Below, piece by piece: positions 24,801 through 36,600 of a stretch of DNA of 64,000 nucleotides. Source of the DNA: Dallia pectoralis (taxonomy: Eukaryota; Chordata; Actinopteri; Esociformes; Umbridae); assembly GCA_029465975.1 (NCBI GenBank), contig CM055749.1, positions 14,319,641-14,383,640 on the forward strand, written 5' to 3'. A model generated the notes under the pieces. The model saw only the letters and a program-made list of their open reading frames with translations. It did not search any database and was not told the origin of the DNA. A program made the position numbers and the translations under genes. Within the stretch, counting starts at the first letter, position 1, and each line of letters begins with the position of its first letter.

Positions 24801-27570
24801 GTGTTTTACATTCTCGAATGTGAAAGGGTCCATCACCTGTGATGTCTTTGTTAAATATTTGTTAACATCGGCTAAACAGAATTTACTTTACTCCCAAAGC
24901 ATGTTCATGTGCCAGGTAGAGTGCCACCAGACTAGGGCTGCACGATATTGGGAAAAATTACATTGCGATATTTTTTCCCCAACGATATATATTGCGAGCC
25001 ATCAATCCAGGCTAAAGTCAATAATTACCATTCCATCAGACCGTACCATCAGACTCATGTAGTGCTCTGTTGTCTGGCTGGACCATAAATTTGTTGTAGC
25101 TGCATAGTATTCCACGTGTGACAGCTCTGCTTCAATCTTACATTTTCCATACAGCTCTTATCGCAACTTGCGAATAATATGTGCGGGATGGTATAACATA
25201 CCAAGTGTTCGGATCATTTTCTTAAATCCCTCCTTGGTGACTGTGTTTAATGGCAAACATATCTTTAGCGAAATAAAACGTTATTGCGTCTGTTATTTGT
25301 TTCCGTCATTGAGAGCCTTTCTGGTAAGGTGTCACACTGGCAAAGGCATTGCAAATAGTTTTTTGTTTTGGTTGGCTTTGTATTTGCCGTAAAGAGCTTT
25401 GTGGTGCCGTTTTAAGTGATCAGACAAATTGGTGGCATTTCCTTGTTTTGTGGCCACAACTTTATAACATTCCAGGCAAAGTAGCTGTTTTTGGTCAACA
25501 TCCTACTTTTTGTAGCCGAAATAGTCCCACATAGCTGATTTGGACTTTTTTGTATTATTTTTGGTAAGAAATCATATTTTTTGGCGGCGGATCCTCTTTG
25601 TCGCTCATTTTTAGCTACAGGATTGCCAGAGAGAATATGGGCGGTGAGTAGCGGCACAACGAACCAATTACTGAGCAGGTACGCGGAACGTGAACCAATC
25701 ACTGAGCAGGCACGCTTAACGTGCATGTCACTCCAGCAACAAGCAATACAACAAACTCCGTGTTTACTGTGCGCTACCCTGGTGCTACCGTTCTCTTAAT
25801 ACGTTTATGGGTGCTACCCTTAACATCGCATGTTCCGACGATGTGACTATCGCGCCTGTACACATGTCGATGCTAAAACAGAAAATCGTTCAGCCCTACA
25901 CCAGACACTCATCAGCAGTAGACATTGTTGTAACTCTCCTTTTGACTTTTTTCCAACTATGTACTCCAGTCTTCGCACAAAAGCAGAAAGAGGGTGTTTG
26001 CACTGCTTGATGTTGGATTCAGGATCCAACATCTGTTTTTTTGTTCCCACAGTGGTCGATTGCGATCTTGCAAGAATTCCTTTACTTTTTCCTGCAGTTC
26101 CATAAAACTTACAAGCACTTGTCCCCTTACAACCAGCGTACCTCAGTGTTTGCAGCTTTGACTTTGAGTGTTTGATAATCTTCATCCACACACAACTGGA
26201 CAAACCATCTTTTGTTAGTATGGTGACCCTTAATGAACTTTAAAAAGGTGTTGCTAAGCCCTTCTGATAGTTTTCTACTGGCCAATGCTTGGTGATGTAG
26301 CATGCGGTGCAAATGATGCACACTGTTTTATATGCACCCTGTTTTTTTGTTTCAATCGTCTGAAAATGCCTTGTTTTTGCCTTTCAATGCCGAAGGCCCA
26401 TCAGTGCAGCATGTAACAATATTCTTGTAGGGCATTTTCATTTGGGGAACCACTGGATTAGATGGTGAGCGAACAATCGATTATTGTTGTCAATGTGTTG
26501 GATGCAGGAGAAATGTGCTGGAGTAAAGACTTAATTGTTATGGCTAGACGACTGGTTTAGAAAATTTCTGAAAAAGCAAGGCTTCTCGGTTGCTCCTGTT
26601 CAGTGGTGATGAAAACAAACCAGAAACTGCTGACAGGGTGTCGAGCGCCCAAGGCTCATCAACAGAGGGTCTACTGTGGCACAAGTCACAGAAAATTGTG
26701 ATGATGGTAAATGGAGGAATTTGTCACGACACACATGCATCTCACCCTGCGCATGGGGCTGCGTAGCTGCATATCGCCTGCTCATCTCTGTACTTTTTTC
26801 ACTAATTCTAATTTGACCTTTCTGATTTTCATGATTAGAGTTACCCGAGTGTACCCTTCGCTGCAGAAGTTTTCTGTGAACAGTAGTTCGTGACATTCAC
26901 CCCTGCATTCTTGATGTAAAAAGGTTTTAAATTTATTTTTTAACTGCTGTTGTTTTCCTTGGCTGACCTGGATGTTCTCGATTTCTGGATAGTAACACTC
27001 TTTCTTTTTCAGGACATTCCCAACTGTGGCTCCAACTGTGTTCGCCTCTGTTCTTTTAGCATTAAATCTCTTAGCATCAAACGTCTTTTCTTTTAGACAG
27101 CTCTTTAGTCTGCTTATGGATTATGTCTACTGACACAAAACTCCAAAAGGGAAATCAACAGAGGGAATTGAGGCTACACATTCACAGCTCCTCAATTTGT
27201 CAATCAATGCAACGTCTGATCAATAAGAACAAATTGTCCCAATCCTAATGATCATATAACATGGGGGGTTGGAACTCTGTAGGTGCTGTTATTGTTAGTT
27301 AATTAAAGTGTTTAAGTGATAAAACAGACCAAAATGAAAGTCCTCATTCCTCTTTTAATCTTATATGATTACAGGGTTTAAGTATAAATAAAGCTATTAA
27401 ATAAAAGGTGTATTTTGGTTTAATACTTTAACATGTTTTCCGTGTGCCAGGGGAAATTTAAATTTGTATTTTACATATTATTTTGTGACTAGTTACGAAT
27501 GATGTCAATGTTGTGGGTTGCAAAAATATATATAGATCTGTTTTTTAAAAGCAATTATAAGCCTACATTT

Positions 27571-27617
<47 letters not shown>

Positions 27618-30600
27618 ACACTGAAATATGTCCTCTTTAATAATATATCATCTTATGTAAGGCGTTTATATCTCCAACTGTGTTTTAGCCACAAAAAATT
27701 AAAGTAACTTTTTAATCCTTCTCTAGCTCGCTAAAACAGAGCATATGCGCCTACTCAGTATGTAGGGGAAGGTGAGTTCAACACTGAGGGTGTTGAGATT
27801 ACATCTGTTATGTTCATGTAGCTGTACAAGAAATTTAAATATAGTCACTGAAATTGGTACACTTGGCCAGTGTCTCATCTCTTTTGATTACCAATTAATA
27901 ACTTCGGTTGAATAAAATCCCTAGGAAAACCCAATCACGATATTTTGTATATTAATATGTTCAAGCTGTAACCGGTGACACCTTGTTAGAATGTCTGTAC
28001 TTAATCCAACAATCCCCTACTACTTTTTCCAATGGGGTTGCGGGGGAGACCGGTGTGGGTGGATTTTAGCACTCGGAGAAAGCACTAAATTAAAAATGGT
28101 TGTGTAAATGTATTTAATTAATTCTTCAATAATAAACACTGAAACGTGGAGTTGGGTTTGTTACACCAGTCCTATCTTACCGTGCCTCATGTCTACGGCT
28201 GCACAATTCAATGGATTTATATCCAAATTGCAAATAGAACATGGGCCATCGCCAAAGCACACCTGCCACTCCGGTACTTGCTAGTACTTCCAAGTAGATT
28301 GTTTCTTTGAAACCTATCTGAGCAAAATGTCCCTACCAAATAGAAAGTTGTCAACAAAGCGTTTGCTTCTCACTAAAGGAACTGAGGGAATAAGCAGTAC
28401 TCAAATGTCTTGGGAACTTCAAGATCCTCTGCATCCACATCACCAATGTACTAACATTGTCCAAACACCAATACAGTTGTGAACAGCGAGTCTGCTACTC
28501 TTCCTTCTGAAGGGAGTGAATAGATGAAGTATGGGCACAAAGACCAAGTTTTAAACCTGAAACATTATAAGCATCTTGGCAGACTGTGCCTATTCTAATT
28601 ATGGCAACTGTACTGCCCTGAATCACAGTGGGTAGTGTTAGTGTAAGTTCATCACTAGGGCCAAACACTATGCCATCTAAGACCTCTACACCACAGAGTT
28701 CGAGGAAGGTCCTAAACATAGTTAATGACAAGCCAACAAAATTTACAAACTAGTCTCTGTAAGAGGTTTCTGGTCACTTCCATGAACACATATGTGAAAT
28801 TAGTTTGAATCGGAAATGTAGCAAAATGAGGTGATATCTAGTCATTCACACGGTCAAAAATAATTATTTTTAATTGAAATAATTAATATGTTCTTTAAAC
28901 TTTGATTTCTTCTAGCAATCCTCAATTTGCAGCAATCAAAGCGCTGCAGACCTTTGGCATTCTAGTTTTCAATTTGTTTAAGTAATCTGAAGAGATTTCA
29001 CCCCATGCTTCCTGAAGCACCTCTCACAAGTTGGATTGGCTTGATGGGCACTTCTTACGAGCCATATGCTCAAGCTGCTCTTACTACAACTCAATATGAT
29101 TGTGATCCAGTGAGTGTGCTGGCCACTCCATTATAGACAGGATCGCTGACAATTCTCTAGCATAGTTTGGAGCTGTGCTCTGGGTCATTGTCCTGTTATA
29201 GGAGGGAATTGGCTCCAAGCAAGCGCCATCCGCATAGCATAGCATGGTGTTCCAAAATGGAGTGAAAGCCTTCCTTCTTCAACATGCCTTTTAAACTGTC
29301 CAAATTTGCCACTTTACCACCACCATAGACCCAGGCTCCCATCACATTGCCTCCACCATGCTTGACAGGTGGCATCAAACACTCCTCTATCATCTTTTCA
29401 TCTGGTCTGCATCTCACAAATGTTCTTCTTTGCGATCTGAATACCTTAAACTTAGTTAAGTAATTTCAATGAAAGCATGTTTGTTTCCTGAAGCACTGTG
29501 TAGAATTTGAATGAACACAATATGAATCAATGCAATTTTCAACTTTATATAAAATGTTGTTAATATAGTTTTTTCTTGATTCTTTGGCTTGTAATTTACT
29601 GTTGTTTAGAACTTCTTCGATTCGTCCCACACAAACAGACATTAGACTGAAGCAACAGGTATCAGAGCTTCGGTGCTTTTTGTGTTAAGGTTAGGTATCA
29701 CAGGCATTAGGGTTAGGATGGAGGTCAGGTATAGTACATTATTTTTCAGTGTTAGGACAAAGGTCACAAAACAGAATAATGCCTCTCTAAACCACACCAT
29801 TCCCCAAGAAAAAAACTACTTCTCGCAGAAATTGAACGCATAAAAACAGAATAAACGCCTGTCTAAACAAAGCAATAGACCAACAAAAATTGTTTTTGGA
29901 ATCAAACTCACAGCCATCTGACTTGAATTAATATATTTTGTGGAAACACCCATCCAGCAACCCCGACCAAAATTCCCTATTCAACATCCCCTCTATTTAA
30001 CTATGAATACGTTTCCGTTGGTAGATAAACTGCACTTGTCATATGTTGACACTGAACGTAATCACAAGCCATTAAGGACCAATAGCACCGGGATATTTTG
30101 AATGTAATAGCACACCTGATGTTTCATACAGAACATAATCATGTTTTCCAAAATAGTGTCATACACACTTAATTCCTTTAATAAATGTAATAAGATCCAA
30201 GAAATAACGTTTTTTCTTTTACAAAGACCATATACATTGTGTCACTGGCTGTACAATACAATCAGTATTATATTATTGGTATGGAAACAAATGTTTCAAT
30301 GTTACATATAATCTCTACTATCATTTATATATAGTGTGAACAATAGTGGACCTGAAAAGTATCTGGATACCCCAGTTTCACTTTTCAAGAAATTCAGACC
30401 TGACCTCTCCAGTATCCATAACTTGAGTTTTATAACATGGATAATTATGTAACCAAGCAGGGATCAGCAGACGTTCAACAGTTTCTAAAGTGCAAAGAGA
30501 TTTAGACAGGTCTATAAAATGGGCAGCGCAATTAGTCTTAGCATCTACGGCTCTGGAAATATATACTTTTAACAACCAGTGTGGTTGTACCTGGTATAAA

Positions 30601-33600
30601 TCCTGATTTGATATCCAAAATAGCATTGTCAGTCACAACTGTGTGGCTTGGTATCTTTCCATACTTTTGGAATAACTCAAGAGATAAAAGTGAGATAAAA
30701 AATATGGGCCACTGAGCTAGCAATAAATGGTGCTGCACATACAAGTAAATCTGACTCCAGTTCGTCTCCCCCAGTGGGCTTTCATTTGTTTAAATATAAC
30801 AAGACACAGAGGACTCTGTATACACAAAAACATTCACTGTTGTTTCGTGAGGTATCTTATGCCATTTCGCCAGCTGCATCTTCCTCAATCTCACAGGGAA
30901 CTGAAGCAAATGTTATGTCAAAGAGATAGCTAGCTGAAATAATGTGCATTCAATAATCAATAAGTGAATTGTGGCAAAAACTATTTTGGATGGGGGTTGA
31001 GGTGAAGTACTTTTCTACCATTTTTTTCTGACTTTCATTTAAAATCAGTGTTTTTGCATAGCCGTTTGACAGTTTTTCTGATAAGTTATGCATTAGCTTG
31101 ATGACAGCCAATTATCAAAAATATATATTTTTCTAGCTAATGCAGCATTTCTTATGTATAAGCAGATCAGTAACGCTTTGCTCTTAAAGTTCTTACATAC
31201 AGTGCAGTCTATTTATTTGGTCAGTAACATACTGTATTTTGCATTGGCTCTGTACTCTAGTATGTTGGTTTTGAAACTAGGATACTGTGTATTTTCTGTT
31301 GTTACACTCTGCCGTGCCGGTTGTGTAAATTTTTGATTGAAAAAAGGGTTATAATTCCTACACAGATTATGTTTTATGGTTTTACCTGCTCTCAAAAGCA
31401 TGTTGTGCTAATGTCTAAATACTTATGTACGGTACTGGCAACCAATAAGACAATAATTGGACAATAGTGAGACAATAATTGCTAAAGCTATAGATCTCTT
31501 TTGCGGATGAACGCTGCATGGACAAAGACAGTTGGAACATATTGGGAGCACACTAACCCTAACCCAAATAGTAACTACATGAATGCACACTTCAGAAGAC
31601 ACAAACACAACTATTCCTCTATTATTCTTTTGAAATGCCCTAGAGATACCAATTCAATCTGTTGAGAAAGTGCTTGGAATTTATACCAAATGTGAGGTGC
31701 AGAAAAACTAAAAGCCGATTTACCTAAACACTGGTAGGATAATATGGAACACATTAAGTGCTTTGTGCACGCGATAAACCCCGTTTTCTCAAGAAGTGTG
31801 CCTGCTTTTTTTTCAGTTCAACATCTACTGCACTGTTAATGTCTAAGCCGAAGCTGCTACAATATGGAGTTACATTTGTCTCAAAAAGAACAAACAAAAT
31901 TATTAATATTGCAACCAAAAAGTATGTATTGCAAACAAAAAAATAAATATTGAATGCAAAACATCCACGAAAATATATCAAATGTATAGCAGTTTTTTTT
32001 CTATCTCTACTTACGTTGCCATGGTTTTTGCTCTTGCGAGTTCAGGTTTTTGCTCTCGGTTTCTTTTTTTGCAGTTGCGAATTTTTGACACAATTGTAAC
32101 GTGTGGGCGGGGTTTAGATGACTTCCAAGAAGACGGGTCTCCATTGGTCAGTCGGATTTTTTTAAAAGAGTGAAAGTGGTGAAGAGAGAGGATAGTGTGC
32201 TGCAAACAGCGAAGGCCTTTAGACAGACAACTAGACCCCTGAACCGACCCAGTCCACGCTTATGTCTTGTGAGCTTAAGTGTATCGTCGCTCCCCTAGAT
32301 TTTGCTATAATATACAATAGGACAAAATCTGTTTGCTGCCCTATTATTCAGGACTATTTTACACAGGACAAACAACGTTGAACGTGTAATCTGTAAATCC
32401 GGTTGTTACTCCTTGCAAAGGGTAGAAGAAAAGCCATGGCTCGGCATGGTCAGCATCTGTGCCCTCAAGTAAGTTTTCAATTATGTAAAACGTATTTTCA
32501 TGTCCATGCAGTAGTAATTAAAATATTATTTTATTTAATACTGCATGGACATGAAAATAAGTTTTACTTGAGGTAACAGATGCTGACCATGCCGAGCCAT
32601 GGCTTTTTTCCTCTTTGTAAGGAGTAACGATTGGTTGAAGTTCAAAGTGCCACGCTAAGATAGCTATCCGTTCATTGGTCAGAATACGTTTGGGGGTTCT
32701 GTTTGGAAACGCAGTGAAACGTTTGGGCACAGACTGATTTACAAGAAAGAAAAACTTTTGTCACAGTGCTGGTGGAATTTTAGTGACAAAACTCTGCGCG
32801 TTGGTTTTTTGTACAAAACCTATTACAAGAAAGAAAAACGTTTGTACAAAACAAGTTTCAAAAGAAAAAAATTAATTACAAGAAAGAAAAACTTTTGTAC
32901 AAAACGAGTTTCAAAAGAAAAAAAACAATTACAAGAAAAAAATGTCGCTGTTTTACCTTCATAGTCACCACCCCTTTTACAAATTGTCACTTTTGTTGTG
33001 TTACAGCCTGAAATCAATACTCTTTCTGGCTTTTTATGTGCAGTAACACACAATAAAATTCCTAAAAATAATTTAAAAAATGTGTAACATCCTGTTTTGA
33101 TAACTGCAAGTGCCCAGTTGAAGGAGAACACATTAACTCCTGAAAAGAGAGATTTTTCTGTTACAGAATACACAGTGACCTTACAGCATATGCGTAACAT
33201 AATAATTGGCATTTGTACTACTCCAGCAAGTATCTCTGGCAGAGCCAATTTAAGGCCAGTATGTACAAACTATTGAAGCCTCCTCGTCACAACTACATTG
33301 AACCTTGGTTGTAGTGGTTATTCATTCTATTCAACTCTCCCTTCCACAGTGGCCAAGTGCACCCGCTGCTCGGGCGTTTCAGTGAGCTGGGAACCCTTCT
33401 GGCGGATTGGAAGGATCCAGTTAGCATCGATGCTGTACTTCTAGATGCTGGCTGCTCCTCCATGCAGATGGACTGTCCCCAGAGAGGTTTCTCCCTTAGT
33501 AAGGATGGACCTCTCGACATGAGAATGGATGCCGAAAGGTGAGACCACAAACAATCACCTCTATTGGTAATCTCACAAAGTATTTGTTGCATGTCCAGCA

Positions 33601-36600
33601 CTGTAATATAGTGAGGTGTCCTTAGTGTGCGGTAAATATTTAAGCCTCAGTCAGCCCGGGTTACTGTTAAAATAGGAAACAGTATGTATTTGTATTCCAC
33701 AACCCACATTACATCTTGGCTATTTTGTGAGAATTACATGATGAACACAATATTGTCTAATAGTTTTGAGAGCATTTTATAATTCTTTGGAAATTCCGTT
33801 GTTAGAGCCTGTCTTGTCCATGATACCTAACAAACGATTTGGGGCATGTTTTACGACTACTTAGCCCACTACGTTATCAGTGGACACATTCCAATATATA
33901 ACTTCCTGGGTACTGTCTGTTTAAATAATTGATCAAGCCTAAGCCACTAATGCATTACATTTAGTCTAAGACACTGAAACTGAGAGACATTTATGTTCAT
34001 TCAATTTATATCCTACAAGCCACATTCGGTACATGTCATAGAAATCATATGATACATTATCAATTTTAGTCGGTAGGATTTGGCACCCGATGAATCTTTA
34101 TTTTCAACACTTTTGCTAATATTTATTGCATCAAAGAACATATGTACATGTTACAAAATGATGCAGTAATTGTCATTAGGGGCGGTACTGCCCCACAGAG
34201 GGCATTCAGAGGACGACGGGGTGTGCGGGGTGTCGTTCAAAGCTATTTTTTGATATAAGGGGGTGTTGAAGTGCCCTCTGTGGGCATTTGTTTTGAAGAA
34301 AGTTTACAACGATTCATAACAATATGCGTTTAAAATTTCAACCACTTGCAAATTACAAAACAAATGTATTATTTGAGTAATTATTCTTTGAATATTAAAC
34401 ATACCATTAATTAATATTGTTGCGAACTTGGTAAGGCCACTACTCGCCCCTCCAAATGGAATATCCAAATGGTATACCCCTGGACTATGCAATACAAGTG
34501 GCTCTGTTGACATGACTGCAATACAACGCTGACAAAGCTGATTAACACAAACTAGCATATACAATAAAACATAAAATAAAAGTTTTGGGAATTTTTGATG
34601 ATAATAGTTCATATTCAGGACAATTACCCTATTTGATTGGAACGGTAAGCGACCTGGATAATAGAAAGGAGGGTAATGGCCCAAAAATGGTTGAGAACCA
34701 CTGGCCTAGCTAGCAGCTTGCTAACATAATCGTATATTTTTCATACATGGGCTATTTGAAAAGCGCTTTACTTTATATTGTTTAGTCATTGGTCTCATTG
34801 TTGAATAACCCTGACAATACAATCTTACAATACAAGCTATTTAGAATTGTAATTACCTCCAAAAATAGGCATTTTACAGGGACGTTATATAATAAGGGAG
34901 ATTTCTTTATAGGTAGGCAATTCACATTAGTTTAGAGCAAGATAATATTATTGGCTGTCAAACTTAATATACATTTTCTGAGATATGAACTAACTATGTT
35001 TTAGATAAATTATATGAAAAATCTATGTTAATTTTGTTAAATTTACAAACAGTTTGCGATAAGTGCATTAAAGTTTTATGTTCCTTGTTGTTACTACTTC
35101 TGCCTAGCTTCCGCACATACAATTGAAGGCATACATTTAATAAATCTAATGCATGCACAAGACCAGTCGTTCTGCAACTGCTTCTACACTGCATTGCTGC
35201 AAGCCAATCACAAGTATTTAAAGATTTCAAGTTTGTAAAACCAGTCAACTCAGAATCAGATGAAATTGATGTTTTTTGGAAATGTTGCATTGAAAAAGCA
35301 ACAATGAAATGAAAAATAGTTGATGTGAATTAGCAACTTTGATACATGGACAAGAAGCATTTATTATGAAAATATTAAGGTTAGCAAGAAAGAAAGTTTC
35401 TACCATATTGGCAGCAATGTGTAAGTTATATAATGTCAACACCTGATTTTTTTTTTCTTGTTTTATTACAAGTTTCAACTACAATAACAAACCTGTGTAC
35501 ACATCATTTTTGTAATTTTTTATGTTTGTGAATTTTTATTGGATTAGTTACATTTACCCTTGTAATCTAATGTAAGATGTAACATGGTTATTTGTGAGCT
35601 ACACTAAAAACTAGCCTGGTTTATATTTCTGCAAAATCTCAATGTGAAATAATTTTCTCTCCTAACCAAATGCAAGAAGCAAGTGAACATTGAGGAGCAT
35701 GAGAAACACCAAAAGCATTATAAATTACAGAGTTTTAGTTAGGGATTCAATGATACCAGTATGCAGTATAGAGCCGATATACCATGCACCAATACCAGTA
35801 TGTAGTATAGGGCCGATATACCATGCCCCAATACCAGTATGCAGTATAGGACCGATATACCATGCACCAATACCAGTATGTAGTATAGGGCCGATATACC
35901 ATGCCCCAATACCAGTATGCAGTATAGGACCGATATACCATGCACCAATACCAGTATGCAGTATAGGACCGATATACCATGCACCAATACCAGTATGCAG
36001 TATAGGACCAATATACCATGCACCAATACCAGTATGTAGTATAGGACCGATGTACCATGCACCAATACCAGTATGCAGTATAGGACCGATATACCATGCA
36101 CCAATACCAGTATGTAGTATAGGGCCGATATACCATGCCCCAATACCAGTATGTAGTATAGGGCCGATATACCATGCACCAATACCAGTATGCAGTATAG
36201 GACCAATATACCATGCACCAATACCAGTATGTAGTATAGGACCGATGTACCATGCACCAATACCAGTATGCAGTATAGGACCAATATACCATGCACCAAT
36301 ACCAGTATGTAGTATAGGACCGATATACCATGCACCAATACCAGTATGTAGTATAGGGCCGATATACCATGCACCAATACCAGTATCTAGTATAGGACCA
36401 ATATACCATGCACCGATACCAGTATGCAGTATAGGGCCGATATACCATGCACCAATACCAGTATCTAGTATAGGACCAATATACCATGCACCAATACCAG
36501 TATGTAGTATAGGACCAATATACCATGCACCAATACCAGTATGTAGTATAGGGTTGATATACCATGCACCGATACCAATATGTAGTATAGGACCAATATA

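Larger units (their letters stand above)
12852..33349 (+). other. mettl15: METTL15 intron (20.5 kb)
   Basis: Bounded by gtgagg and cttccacag. It holds the repeats listed individually below. Stretches where I see nothing beyond AT-rich unique sequence: 12860-15030 (except a hairpin at 13697 and a purine-rich zone at 14480-14960), 16700-17300, 18630-19110, 21150-22430 (A/T-rich with many attcaaat-like motifs near 21060-21240), 22690-23810, 27130-28490, 29460-30360, 30740-32400. A short piece at 31195-31290 (cattggctctgtactct) looks like a Tc1 end. Confidence 0.85.

Noticed and set aside
29690..29740. Interstitial telomere-like sequence (gggttagg motifs)
   Set aside because: Only one or two scattered hexamers, not a tandem array.
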